64,000 bases of DNA from Valencia hispanica (GCA_963556495.2 OY747715.1:12637239-12701238), one strand, 5' to 3'; shown: positions 1 to 9,984, counted from the stretch's first letter. Notes: generated by a model not told the origin, from the sequence alone. A program made the numbers and translations.

Positions 1-180
1 TCATGTCGGGATATTTGACTGACTGGTGTCAGCCTCCAGGAGCCACTCCCCTTTTAAAGCAGAGGAAGTGATGAGGCTGATGAGAAACACCTGGAACAGC
101 GCCCGCCAATCACACCCTGAGAAGAGAGGTAAGCAGAACAAATAACACCCATCCCCAGCACACAGCAACAGACTCCCAAC
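1..180. other. Unassigned flank, possible LTR-like or old repeat sequence
   Basis: No coding potential is visible. The composition is more balanced than the AT-rich LINE that follows. The phrasing (short pyrimidine and purine blocks, paired CACC motifs) resembles the LTRs of fish Gypsy elements, but I could not find termini. The last 27 bases are the original target DNA into which the adjacent LINE inserted. Confidence 0.2.
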
Positions 181-192
181 ACTATCTTTCTG
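181..192. repeat. Left target-site duplication of the I/Nimb-like LINE
   Basis: The 12-mer actatctttctg occurs here and again, identically, at 2378-2389, directly after the GAAGAA tail of the LINE. This is the expected footprint of target-primed reverse transcription. It fixes the insertion limits at 193-2377. Confidence 0.85.
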
Positions 193-1312
193 ATCAAAGT
201 GGTTTTAGAAAAGGTAGAAGTACAATGGATCCAATTGTTTATTTAGAAAATGAAATTAGAAATGCGCAGAAAAATAAAGAAAGTTTAGTTGTAGTATTTT
301 GTTGATATTGAAAAGGCTTATGATATGGTTTGGAAGGAATGGTTACTAATACAATTAAAGAGATTGGGAATAAAAGGAAGAGTTCATAATTGGGTTAAAA
401 AAAATTTATTCAGTAGATATATTCAAGTAAAGATAGGAGATAAAGTATCAAAAAAGTTATTTAGTAGAAAATGGAACACCTCAAGGCAGTATAATCAGTC
501 CAATATTGTTTACTATTATGATAAATGATGTATATGAAAATATAGGGTATGATTTCGGAAGAGCATTATTTGAGGATGATGGAGCATTGTGGAAAAGGGG
601 AAGAAATATAAAACATATGCAAAAGAAATTACAAGAAGAAATATCAAAAGTAGAAAAATGGTCGTATGATTGGGGCTTTAAATTCTCAGTTGATAAAACA
701 AAAAGCTTGGTGTTTACAAAGAAAAGAAATGTGTAAATGAATCTTAAACTATATGGAGAGAATATAGAACAGGTAAAGAGTTTTAAATATTTGGGGGTTA
801 TTTTTGACAATAAGTTAACTTGGAAGAAAAATATAATTAAAATTGAGGAAAGATGTAAAAAAGTAATGAACATAATGAGATGTCTAAAGGGTAATGATTG
901 GGGGGCTAGTGCAAAAGCTTTAAAGCAAATATATATTACAATGATAAGATAAATAATAGACTATGGAAGTATTGTATATAGCTCTGCATGTAAAACATTA
1001 TTAATGAGGATTGAAAGAATACAAAATCAGGCACTGAGAATATGTTGTGGAGCAATAAAAACATCTCCTATAGCATCTATACAGGTTGAAATGGGAGAAA
1101 TGCCAATAGGACTAAGATTTAAATACAATTTATTAAATTATTGGGTTAGTATTAAAGGATGTTCAAAGGATGAACATATGATCAAAAATGATATGTATTT
1201 ATATAGGGAAAATGAAAAATTTGATAGTATGTTAGAAAAAGCAAACAAATTAGCAGAAATCTATAAAATAAATGAGAGTTATAAAAAAATATTTATATTC
1301 AGTGACTCCTAA
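193..1312 (+). pseudogene. Reverse transcriptase remnant of the I/Nimb-like LINE
   Basis: Successive open stretches in different frames give the RT palm and thumb: DIEKAYDMVW near 305-335, the QGSIISPILF-like block near 483-510, FEDDGALW near 567-592 at the position of the catalytic F/YADD box, and KSFKYLGVIFDN near 775-810. The catalytic box reads F-E-D-D, so the small residue before the two aspartates has become glutamate. Together with stop codons at about 529 and 734 and a further stop near 951, this shows the polymerase is dead. The product would have been the target-primed reverse transcriptase of the element. It is joined directly to the RNase H region downstream, as in I-clade elements. 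Confidence 0.75.
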
Positions 1313-1964
1313 ATGGATTTTTCCTAGGTGTTATATTGACTTTTATATAAAAAATATGATATATATAAATAAGGGAAAAGGAAATTGGGATAATATTATA
1401 AATAATAGATTAAATAGTATACATAAAAACTATTTACCAATATATACAGATGGATCAAAAGAGTCTGAAAGTGGGAGAACAGGTTTTTCTTTTTATATTC
1501 CTGCGATAGGAAAAGGGAAAAAAATAAGAACACCAGATGGAATATCAGTTTTTACAGGTGAAATGCTGGCAATTTATTTTTGTTTAGATTGGATTGAGCA
1601 AAATAGAGTTAAAAAAAGTATAATATGTACAGATTCATTATCAGTTTTGTTAGCAATTAACTCAAGAACAAATCAAAACAGAGTTGATATTATTCTAGAA
1701 ATATTTGAATGCCTATTTAGATTAAATAAATTAGGAATTGAAATAAGATTAATGTGGGTTCCAGCGCACAGAGGGATAGAAGGAAATGAAATAGCAGATT
1801 ATTACGCAAAACAAGCGATAAAGTTGGAAATAGGAATAGAGATTCCTTTTAGTACAAAAGAAGTGAAATCTATAATTAAGGTGAAAATTAGGAATGAATG
1901 GCAGGAAAAGTGGATAAAAGAAAAAAAAAGGGAAGACATTTATTTAATATACAGAAAGAAGTAG
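1272..1964 (+). pseudogene. RNase H domain of the I/Nimb-like LINE, catalytic residues retained
   Basis: A 230-codon open stretch overlaps the end of the RT remnant in another frame. The RNase H fold is recognisable by YTDGSK (Asp at residue 60), FTGEM (Glu97), CTDSLSVL (Asp121), and WVPAHRGIEGNEIADYYAK (His166, Asp176). These are the four acidic catalytic positions and the conserved histidine of RNase HI, and none has been replaced. In the parent element this domain would degrade the RNA strand of the RNA-DNA hybrid. The true start is upstream in the polyprotein; the ATG at 1272 is only where this frame opens. A C-terminal continuation is seen in another frame at 1898-2113, which indicates a frameshift near 1960. 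The domain is intact in sequence but has no intact protein to sit in. Confidence 0.75.
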
Positions 1965-2280
1965 GTAAGATGAAGATAGAGGAGTTTAATAATAGAGAGC
2001 AAACAATAATATCAAGACTAAGGATAGGACATTCGGGATTAAATAGCACTTTGTATGTTATGGGAAAACATATAACAGGTTTCTGTGAGTGTGAAAAGAA
2101 AGGGAAACTGTAGAGCAAGTACTGTGTTTTTGTAGTAAGTTTAAAGTAATTAGAGAAATATTAAAAGATAAGTTAAAAATTAAAGGATATGGAGATTGGA
2201 ATTTAAAAACGGTATTGAATGGAAATAATAAAATTGATAAATTAGTGTTTCTTAGGAAAAGTAAGTTAGTTAATAGAATT

Positions 2281-2377
2281 TTTTTTTTTTTTTCCTCGAC
2301 TCACACTCCTGCACAGTAGGTGGCGGTAATGCACCTTTAAGTTGGATGCCACCCGCCATTTAAACAAAAAGAAGAAG
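2281..2377 (+). repeat. 3' UTR and GAAGAA tail of the I/Nimb-like LINE
   Basis: A run of T is followed by a short conserved-looking block containing gtaggtggcggtaatgcacc and an inverted partner, ttggatgccacccgcc, that could fold into a stem. The segment ends in aagaagaag. This layout, a short stem-forming 3' end before a trinucleotide repeat, is a known signature of many fish I/Nimb tails and probably the RT recognition site. Confidence 0.6.
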
Positions 2378-2389
2378 ACTATCTTTCTG

Positions 2390-2812
2390 CCCCTTTACTA
2401 ATAAATAAAGACCACTAGTGCCATAAAATATTCTACAATGAACAAAAATAGTTTATTAGAAGGTCTAGTGGACATCACACACATGCTGGATCAGGGTAGG
2501 AATACACGAGGAGAACCAGGGACTGAAATTAAGAAACATGTTAGTTGAAAGTACATTTGAATTATGCAAATACCCTGTCTTAAAAAGTACAGTAAATGTG
2601 GAAAAAGCTTTGTCTAATGAACTACTTTATGTAACACGGGCATCAATAAAGGCATTGGAAAAGGTCAAAGTGCTCAACAGGGCTGAGGCAGTGCAACAAA
2701 TTGAGCATGGCATTGTTTTAAGTTAAGAATGTTTTGTTGTAAAGACCCCTTACCCAAATGCAAACACTAAACAAATTAGAGCCTACATATAGTTTCCTTG
2801 TATTTGTGCTCA
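2390..2812. other. No gene recognised
   Basis: AT-rich sequence after the right TSD of the LINE. A 62-codon open stretch at 2538-2726 has no recognisable motif and no splice context, so I treat it as chance. Confidence 0.5.
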
Positions 2813-3560
2813 AGATGCATGAAAGGTGCTGAAATCTGCGTTTATTTAAGTTTCACAAATCACAGAAAGGGGCTGCACAGTGGCACAGTTGGTAGCACTG
2901 TTGCCTTGCAGCAAGAAGGTCCTGGGTTCAAATCCCAGCCTGGGGTCTTTCTGCATGGAGTTTGCATGTTCTCCCTATGCATGCGTGGGTTCTCTCCGGG
3001 TACTCCGGCTTCCTCCCACAGTCCAAAAACATGACTGTTAGGTGAATTGGTAGCTATAAATTGCCCTTAGGTATGAGTGTGTGCGTACATGGTTGTTTGT
3101 CCTGTATGTCTCTGTGTTGCCCTGCGATGGACTGGCGACCTGTCCAGGGTGTACCCTGCCTCTCGCCCCTTGACTGCTGGAGATAGGCACCAGCTGCCCC
3201 GCAACCCTACATAGGATGGACGGGTATGGAAAATGAATGAATGAATGAATGAAATCACAGAAAGGTTTCACAAATCACAGAGTTGTTTTTAGTTGTTCTG
3301 CTATAAGTATAGAATAATCTACTCCATGTTTGAAGTGTCTGGGTTATGCAGTTTTTTATCTAGACCTGATCAAGTGTGGTCCAGATGCAGAAAAAGTGCT
3401 GAAATCTGCCTTTATTGAAGTTTCACAAATCACAGAAATGTTTCACAAATCCCATATGGTTTTAATTGTTCTGCTATTAGTATAGAATAATCTTGTCCAG
3501 GTTTGAAATGTCTGGCTTATGTAAAATTTTAATTAGAGCAGTTTAAAGATGTTCAGAGTA
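2813..3560. repeat. 175-bp tandem duplication, first unit interrupted by a SINE
   Basis: Two adjacent units share agatgca, gtgctgaaatctgc, gtttcacaaatcacagaaa, tgttctgctat and tagtatagaataatct in the same order (starts near 2813 and 3383). Subtracting the SINE and its TSD (395 bp) gives a repeat period of about 175 bp. The units differ by scattered substitutions, so the duplication is not recent. Confidence 0.75.
2871..3251 (+). mobile_element. tRNA-derived SINE (DANA/V-SINE-like) with TSD
   Basis: The head contains pol III promoter-like boxes: an A-box-like segment near 2880-2892 (tggcacagttggtagc) and a B box near 2929-2939 (gggttcaaatccc). The body carries the fish central block (tgcatggagtttgcatgtt, ctccggcttcctcccaca) and the block gatggactggcgacctgtcc. 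It ends in (GAAT)n. The 14-mer aaatcacagaaagg flanks it at 2857-2870 and 3252-3265, so the copy is full-length at both ends. Similarity to DANA-type SINEs is from memory; no alignment was run. Confidence 0.8.
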
Positions 3561-4254
3561 GAGAAAAATTTGGTGTAATTGCCCTCAAGCCATTTCCTGA
3601 AACTGAAGCGAGAAACGGAAACCAACTTCAGCCTCGTCAAGAAATTACATTAGATACAACAAATGTCCTACTGTGGGGCATTTATATATATATTTCTTTC
3701 TAGTCTTTAAAATACCTAAATTTGCACCAAAAATTGTATTTTACTTAATAACACTAAATCAGGTGTTATGATCAGTTACTCTGAATCAGAGCAGTTTTAG
3801 CAGGTCCTTTTTTTTACTCATGGGTAATTTCTTGGAGAACTACTCTTTACTTTTACTAGTATAAAAATATCTGGTCATATGTTTTTGTCAAAGCTGAACC
3901 CATGTCAAACTGTGGGAACTTATCTTAGTTTTTTAGCAAGCAGCTACGACTGGCATAACAGTTATTGCAAGGCTATTTGTTCACATGAAACTTTTTTGTA
4001 TTGTATGTAATATGAAATTTTGAGAGCTGAATTTGCAGTAGGATAAAATACAGTTTTAAAGCAAATAGATTCATTTTCAGAATCTAAAATTAAATTTCAA
4101 TTTAGTAACAATAATTTCCAAAGTAAAAATTGGATTTCAAATTAGGCTAATTTAGATTCAGTTTTCAAAAGCATTTATTCAATTTGAGCATTTCAGATTC
4201 ACACCGAGTGATGCAAATTCAAACAGAACTAATTCTAATTGAGTACCTGATGGC
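3561..4254. other. AT-rich, no feature recognised
   Basis: Dominated by short A/T runs. It contains ATATAT tracts and no sustained ORF or terminal repeats that I can see. Confidence 0.5.
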
Positions 4255-4602
4255 ACAAATTCCTGCCGGTACATATATACTGACAATACATAACCTTTGG
4301 TTATGTATGGATAGTTGTATTATTCTAAATCTACCCTCTGGATCTGTAACTGTGTCTAATACTGTAAAATTAACTGTATTTAATAATATTGCTACTCCTC
4401 TTTGTCTAGAGTGATAGCATGCAGAAAAAAGATTAGGAAACTCAGGTGATTTTAGATCATCTTCAGCTGAGGTAGATGTATGAGTTTCTTGTAATAAGAC
4501 AACTTCTGCCTTTAATCTTTTAAGGTGGTTAAAGATCTAAATTGCTTTCTCTCTAGTGCCAGCTCCATGAACTTTCCATGTGACAAACCTTAGAGTAACC
4601 AT
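4255..4602 (-). pseudogene. L1-type LINE ORF2 N-terminus (endonuclease) fragment
   Basis: Read on the minus strand from an ATG at 4602, the sequence gives FVTWKVHGAG, LKRLKAEVVLLQETH, RQRGVAILL and LSIHNQRLCIVSIYVP. This is the start of the apurinic-like endonuclease domain of an L1 ORF2, including the QETH motif that holds the catalytic glutamate. One in-frame stop interrupts the first 25 codons, and the copy ends abruptly at about 4255, before the rest of the nuclease and all of RT. A second, related copy of the same segment is at 42760-42880 on the same strand, so both belong to one L1 family of this genome. Keeping the extreme 5' end of ORF2 while losing the 3' end is not a simple 5' truncation. 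It suggests a later deletion or rearrangement. Confidence 0.7.
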
Positions 4603-4619
4603 AGTTGTGTAACTAAAGT

Positions 4620-4984
4620 TGGAAAGTGCATGTCACCATAGAAACAATTAAACAAGTGCAGTCATAGTTAGTACTTGTGGTTGTCTGATTGTAAGTCCGG
4701 AAGCAGAGTTATAGGAAAGAGACAACTAGAAGAAAGTAGGGAGGTGTTGGGGGTGAGAGGGGAGAGAGATATGTGATTATGTTGTGAAAAGATTCTGAGA
4801 GTGTGTGAGTAAAAGAAAAAAAAAAGAGTGGCGAAGAGATTTGTTGATAGACATGTGACATCTAACCAGTGATACATGACTCAGACTAACCTGCCACTGT
4901 AGCTCTGGTGCCTTTGCTGATATATTTCTTCCTGATTGGGAATAAAACTTGCCTTCTATCCAGAATCTCTTTCGGATATTGATC
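4620..4984. other. No gene recognised; purine-rich stretch
   Basis: A G/A-rich tract lies at about 4700-4830. No domain, terminal repeat or splice-like exon is evident. Confidence 0.4.
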
Positions 4985-6735
4985 GGTAACTCTAGAATGA
5001 CCTAGCTTCTCACCCTATGTATACGGAGAGAGCCCAGACACCTTGTCCAGACACCTTGCAGAGGAAACTAATTTTAGCCGCTTGTATCCGTGATCTCCCG
5101 TGATCTCGTTCTGTCGGTCACTACCCAGAGCTCGTGACCATACATGAGGGTAGGAACGCAGACCGACCGGTAAATCGAGAGTTTCACCTTTTGGCTTAGC
5201 TCCCTCTTCACCACAACAGACCGGTATAGCACCCACATAACTGCAGATGCCCTACCAATCCGCCTATTGATCTCCCATTCTATTTTTTCCTCATGTTCCC
5301 AGATACTTAAGCTCCTCAACTTGGGGAAGGACCACATCCTCGACCAAGAGAAGGAACTCTACACTTTTCTGGGTCAAGACAATGATGTTGGATTTGGAGG
5401 TGCTGATCCTCGTCCCAGCTGTTTCACACGCGGCCGCGAACTGCTCCAGCGAAAGGTGTCGATCACGTACCGATGAAGCCACATCATCTGCAAAAAGCAG
5501 AGACCCAATCTGAGGCCACCAAAATGGATACCCTCAACACCTTGGCTGAGCCTAGAAATCCTCTCCATAAAAGTTATGAACAGAATTGGTAACAATGGGC
5601 AACCTTGGTGGAGTCCAACTCTCACCAGAAATGAGCGCAATTTACTGCCAGCAATGCAAACCAAGCTCTGACACCGGTCGAACAGGGACCTAACAGCCCG
5701 TATCAAGCTGCCTGGTACCCCATACTCCCAGAGCACCCCCCACAAGACTCCCCGAGGGACACGATCAAACGACTTCTCCAAGGCCACAAAACATGTGGAC
5801 TTGTTGGGTGAACTCCCATGCAGCCTCCAGGACCCTGCTTAGGGTGTGGAGTTGGTCTGGTGTTCCACGGCCAGGACGAAAACCGCATTTGTCCTCCTGG
5901 ATCCGAGGTTTGACTATCCGCAAGACCCTCCTCTTCACAACCCCTGAATAGACCTTACCAGGGATCCTCAGAAGTGTGATCCCCCTGTAGTTGGAACCCA
6001 CTCTGTGGTCCCCTTTTTTTAATAGAGGGACCACCTATCCAGTCTGCCAATCCAAGGGAACCGCCCCCGATGTCAAAGGAATATTGCATAGCCTCGTTAA
6101 CCAACATAGCCCCACAACATCCAGAGCCTCTGAGATTCCCCACAACATACACCTCTGAGATTCACCCAGAGGTGAATCTCATCCACCACCGGAGCCTTGC
6201 CACCGAGGAGCTTTTTAACCACTTTGGTGACATCAGCACCAGAGATTGGAGAGCCCGACCCGCTTCCAGATTAGAAGGCGTCCTGGTGGAATTGAGGAGG
6301 TCTTCGAAGTATTCTGTCCACCGACTCACGATGTGCCGAGTCGAGGTCATCAGCACGCCACTCCCACTGTAAACAATGTTGGTGAATCAAAAAAAACCAA
6401 TAAGAATCCTCCTGACAGCATCCTTCAGCGCCTGTGTTCACCAGTGGCTTAGGGGGCTGCTGCCGCGACAGGCACTGGCCACCTTGGGGCCACAGCGCCG
6501 GTCAGCCGCGTCAACAATGGAAGCATGACAGGAGACTTTTGGGCCTGCCAGGTCTGTCTGGCTTCCCCCCCACGACTGGAGCCACTCACCATCAGGTTGT
6601 GGTCAGTGGACAGCTCTGCCCCTCTCTTCACCCAAGTTTTCAAAACATGCGGCCGCATATCAGATGAAACGTCAACAAAGTTGATCATCGAGCTGCAGCC
6701 TAGGGTGTCCTGGTGCCAAGTGCATGTATGGAAAC
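4985..6735 (-). mobile_element. Rex3-like (RTE clade) LINE, 5'-truncated and decayed
   Basis: Minus-strand coding similarity runs from an endonuclease end (HQDTLGCSSMINFV, LSTDHNLMVSG near 6560-6715), through a linker, the RT (LLKKGDHRVGSNYRGITLL near 5985-6030, KCGFRPGRGTPDQLHTL, EKSFDRVPRGVLWGVLW, RVGLHQGCPLLPILFITF, LFADD near 5495) and into the C-terminal region (KRELSQKVKLSIYRSV, YGHELWVVTDRT). The plus-strand segment near 5585-5606 resembles, with mismatches, the sequence targeted by published Rex3 RT primers as I remember them, which supports Rex3. About 1.75 kb remains. The 5' portion of the endonuclease is absent, and the frame changes at least four times. Confidence 0.75.
5291..6034 (-). 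pseudogene. Rex3-like reverse transcriptase remnant
   Basis: The RT blocks are in the expected order on the minus strand: SNYRGITLL (block 1), GFRPGRGTPDQL (block 2), LEKSFDRVPRGVL with the first catalytic Asp (block 3), GLHQGCPLLPILF (block 4) and LFADDVAS with the paired Asp (block 5). The last is read in the 5291-5482 frame. KYLG, at the end of that open stretch, is the usual post-catalytic motif. The catalytic aspartates are present, but the blocks lie in three different frames, so no single protein can be made. The linker between block 2 and block 3 overlaps in two frames near 5765-5790, indicating a small indel. Confidence 0.75.
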
Positions 6736-6739
6736 TCAT

Positions 6740-7216
6740 TTGTGAATCTGAATTATTTACTGCGTTAGCCCACCTTGACACAATACACCATGACACACTA
6801 CAGATGTTAAGCAAAGGTTTGTATCCAGTACATTTTAGCTTGTATCAATTTCAGTTGGTTCTGGAGTCTAGGCACTTTCAAGCAAATTTACCTGGAAAAG
6901 AAAGCAGACAAATACATACTAAACTTAAATCTTAATCTCCTAAACTCTTGGTTACAGTTAAAAGCCAAGCTGTGAAAGGAATTGGTCATTGAAATCTATA
7001 TGTGAAAGTTCAGCATGACAGTAACTTGGTGATGTGGTTTTAGGTGACCTGTCAGAAATTATTCATCACCTCATTTGATGATTTATTAATGCTCCGGCTA
7101 GGCGAGGTGATAGAGGAGATGGGACTGTCCTTCAGTACAGTATGTTCCAGTTTGCATTATTTATACAGAAAACCATTGAGGGTGTGAACAGTGCTTTTTT
7201 CTTCGGTCCCAAAACA
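6740..7216. other. No gene recognised
   Basis: AT-rich DNA between the Rex3-like copy and the TTAA-type element. There is no sustained ORF with motifs. Confidence 0.4.
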
Positions 7217-7220
7217 TTAA

Positions 7221-8240
7221 ACAGGACATATCATGCAAATTACACTTTTTTAGCCCTTAAATACAGTGTGTTGTGTATTTAGAGTGTCAAGGAGTGCGAA
7301 AAAGTATAAATAAGTCACTCCAGGTGCTGTGGATATATTTTTGTTTACTGTTTTGGTCAGGGTTCGAATTACACCAAAGCATTTGAAGAGGTCATATTTT
7401 TCATCCTGCACTGCGATGTCCAAATTCAACTGCACACGTATATCTTTTATAACAGTCAATAACATAAAAAAACCCATTTTGGTAAGTTCTGAACAAAAGA
7501 AAAGCGACAAGGGATCCACATGCAGTCCAACATTTTCTGTCATGTTCTGGTTTGTATTGAGGACCCAAATTCAGAGAAGTAAATAAGAATGTTTTAATAA
7601 TAACAAAACAAGGACTTACAAACTCAGGAGGATCAAAACCGCAGCAATGGCAAACCAGGAACCAAGAAGGGAAGGAAGACAGGCAACAGGGAAGGCAGGA
7701 ACCAGACGGGGAAGAAAGACAACGAACCAGTGAGTAGTGACTGAAGTAGAGGTGAATATATACTGGGGAGGAAATGAGGAAGTGACTGAGAAGACCAATG
7801 ATCAATTAGTGGGAGCAGATGCAGGTGGGAGGGAGACAGCAGGTGGAAGTAATCAACTGGGATAGGAGGTAAAAAGGCTGGGAGACAGAAGACTCTTAAG
7901 AAACTAAAGATAATAAGTCTGGAAGGGAATCTAAGGAAACACTGGAAAACAGAAGGAGGAATTAAATATAACAACTAACTGGGACTAATGAAGGATAAGT
8001 ATTAATGGGAACTTGGGGAAAATAGAGATAAACACAAACCAGGGCAACCAAACACAAGACCAACAGAGGGAGACAAGGAACAACTAAAACACAATAGAAC
8101 TAAATAAGGAAAAACAAAACACAAACACCCAGGAACCATGACATTTTCTGCCTTATCATATCCATTCAAGAACAACAAATCACGGAGCAACTTAGATGAG
8201 AAACACCATCATGATCATGATGATCATCATCACCACCATC
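7221..8240 (+). mobile_element. Left end of a TTAA-type DNA transposon, interrupted by a solo LTR
   Basis: A TTAA at 7217-7220 is followed by acaggacatatcatgcaaat, a terminus I associate with TTAA-flanked fish DNA transposons. Interior sequence continues across 7538 after removing the solo LTR and its TSD (through 8149 and at least to about 8240). The matching right terminus was not found, so the right limit is arbitrary and the superfamily is a guess (Kolobok-like). Confidence 0.35.
7538..8143 (-). mobile_element. Solo LTR of a Ty3/Gypsy-like retrotransposon
   Basis: The 606-bp segment is bounded by TGTCATG on the left and its inverted end CATGACA on the right, the canonical TG...CA ends. 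The 5-mer ttttc lies immediately outside both ends (7533-7537 and 8144-8148) as a perfect TSD. On the minus strand a TATA-like tatatattcacc occurs near 7750-7765, followed by a pyrimidine-rich leader-like part and an A/T-rich polyadenylation-like region near 7590. There is no internal domain. This is the usual product of LTR-LTR recombination. It is related in sequence to the LTR-like segment at 9985-10425, which lies in the opposite orientation. Confidence 0.85.
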
Positions 8241-8242
8241 AA
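8205..8242. repeat. Short (ATC/GAT)-rich simple repeat
   Basis: Runs of catcatgatcatgatgatc and catcatcaccaccatc. It is an imperfect trinucleotide microsatellite. Confidence 0.6.
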
Positions 8243-8723
8243 AACCAAAATAATTGCTAAACCAAGAACTAATATCAATCCAGTATATTATCTTAATTTA
8301 GATCAGTAGGGACCACAGATTCCTCAAGACTTATTCGTCACCCAATATCTTTTTTTTCAATATTTTTTAACAAACCTAGCTCTCATTTGATTGGCAAAGT
8401 GCCATATTATTTCAGCACAAGTGTCGTCTGATTTGTGCACACTTTAGCACTATGAAGTTTTTTGTTAAGTTCATTATGACTGGGGACATTCTAAAGAAAT
8501 TTTTTATTTTGCCACCACATAGGCTGTTCTGAAAGACTTATTTGTTTCTTGCATTACATGAGCATTCATTTTCTCTTCTCTCTAAAATTTCACCAGCTCT
8601 TTTGTGAGCCAAACATTTTTTTTATTAGGTTATTCTCCATTAATCCATCCACTGACGGCAAAGTTACAGCTGATCCCGTTATTCTTCATCCCCTGCTGAT
8701 GAGCTCTGACTGCGAGCAGGACT
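8243..8723. other. No gene recognised
   Basis: AT-rich sequence. A 76-codon open stretch at 8549 runs into the MITE that follows and has no motif. Confidence 0.4.
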
Positions 8724-8725
8724 TA

Positions 8726-8903
8726 CAGGTTAAACTCAAAAAATTAGAATATCATGCAAAAGTTCATTTATTATACTAATTCCACTAAAAATGTGAAACT
8801 AATATATGACATAGACTCATTACCTGGAAAGCGAGATATTTCAAATGATTTTAAATTTATTTAAAATGAACTTTTGCACATTATTTAATTTGAGTTTTAC
8901 CTG
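8726..8903. mobile_element. Tc1/mariner-derived MITE
   Basis: A 178-bp element starts CAGGTTAAACTC and ends GAGTTTTACCTG, with TA on both sides (8724-8725, 8904-8905). The inverted ends extend inward: atcatgcaaaagttcatt at the left pairs with aatgaacttttgcacattat at the right. This is the structure of a short, non-autonomous Tc1/mariner derivative. The interior phrase gcgagatatttcaa is also typical of the family whose coding relic lies at 62340-63290. Confidence 0.85.
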
Positions 8904-8905
8904 TA

Positions 8906-9560
8906 TTATCTGCCGGTCGAGGGCGCACTTGTCCTCTTCACTGCTCACTTTTTTTGGCGCATAAAACCGAAATGCTGCAGTTTACGTTAAGACATGATGT
9001 CCAAAATTTTAGTAAAACTTTGCCCTATCTAATCCCAGGCAGTGTCCACAATGTTCCAAATGTGCTTGATTAGCAAGAACCCAACACAGATTAGCATTAG
9101 CATGCTTGCTTTACCCTATGTCAATCAACACAGCGCCACAAAAGATCTATGGTCACAGAAGCAAATAAGTAGAAGTTATTTTCAGTAGACGTCAGTGTTC
9201 AGAAAATTTAATGTGAAAAATGTAACACTCAAAGCTGACAAATCTGGATTCTGTTTTAATCTAAAACACATTAGGATTCTTGTAAATAAAAAAAGAAAAG
9301 AAAGAATGCAAAGTAAATGGAAACTGGAATATTTTAGAGCTCCCCCTTGGTGTGTCAGTTGAGGGTTTTAAGGGGAGCCCATCTACCTTTAAGGGGAGCC
9401 GAGCTCCCCTTGGCTCCCCCGTATATCAAACCCTGGTTTTGGTCCTATTTTTTAACCCTTTCAGTTTTTTCTATTCTTTTTTACATTTTTTTAACTATTA
9501 CGTCACAGTACTTGCATTGGAATTGCTAAACAAGGTCATGGACTTCTGGTTATAGATTGA
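8906..9560. other. No gene recognised; possible hAT-like terminus near 9360-9438
   Basis: Mostly AT-rich. At 9370-9438 a block of aaggggagc repeats ends in a string that reads, on the minus strand, cagggtttgatatacggggg. This looks like a hAT terminal repeat, but no partner end or 8-bp TSD could be located. Confidence 0.3.
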
Positions 9561-9612
9561 GTGAACCCGCCATTTTTATTTCTCACTGCGATCTTGTAGT
9601 CCAATTTCAAGA

Positions 9613-9867
9613 ATGAAAGTGAAAAAGTCTAAATGTTTGGTTGTTGGATGTATTAACCCACATGATTCTTTACAACTTCCTCCAGCATCAGAACCATTGC
9701 AAAGTGCCCTGTTAAGTTTTATTTTTCAATGTAATATACACTCAACAGTGGGGAAAGTGCTTTTTGTTTGTGTGAAGCACTTCAAGGACGAGGGCTTCAG
9801 AAACCTCCACCAGTATCAAGAAGGATTTGCTGAAAGAGTTCGTCTTATTGAGGGGGATGGACAGTAA
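9613..9867 (+). pseudogene. THAP-like zinc-finger exon, probably from a DNA transposon
   Basis: The 84-codon ORF has the C2CH layout of a THAP DNA-binding domain: CLVVGC near residues 9-14, a spacer with a proline-containing loop, CVKHF at residues 53-57 (the Cys-x2-His pair), then an aromatic/glycine-rich tail (YQEGFAERV). THAP domains bind DNA in P-element and Kolobok-type transposases and in domesticated host proteins. The stop at 9865 is followed within a few bases by a splice-donor-like ggtaagc at 9873. The ORF may therefore be a first exon that has lost its exit frame. It resembles the exon at 59278-59484 (shared KHF-DE and QY--GF spacing). No transposase catalytic region follows; instead a Gypsy-like element is inserted downstream. 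A host THAP gene is possible but less likely. Confidence 0.55.
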
Positions 9868-9984
9868 ATCGGTAAGCTTAAAATAATTCTAAAATGACGG
9901 CAAACTTTATTTTAGACATTCACCCTTTGCTACTGTGTCCTCCTTCTTATTAGTATTTCTCTTTAGATAGTGTCCTTATTTCTT

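Larger units (their letters stand above)
193..2377 (+). mobile_element. 5'-truncated non-LTR retrotransposon, I clade (Nimb-like), with RT and RNase H
   Basis: The element begins inside the reverse-transcriptase domain (reading SGFRKGRSTMDP and then DIEKAYDMVW), runs through RT and an RNase H domain, and ends in a short 3' UTR and a GAAGAA tail. An RNase H domain downstream of RT is characteristic of the I superclade; teleost members are called Nimb. The coding part is very A-rich, unlike the flanks. Length is 2,185 bp, so the 5' UTR, ORF1, endonuclease and first RT blocks are missing. The reading frame is broken several times (stops near 303, 529 and 737, and a shift near 1290). The family assignment is an inference from domain order. 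Confidence 0.8.

Noticed and set aside
2871..2945. tRNA gene
   Set aside because: A- and B-box-like segments belong to the tRNA-derived head of a SINE. No cloverleaf with intact acceptor and anticodon arms is evident, and the SINE body follows directly.
6070..6935. Plus-strand ORFs of 68-136 codons
   Set aside because: Antisense of the Rex3-like LINE. The minus strand has the recognisable endonuclease and RT motifs.
7401..7974. Minus-strand Leu/Ser/Pro-rich ORFs that look like membrane proteins
   Set aside because: They are translations of the pyrimidine-rich solo LTR and cross its boundary and TSD.
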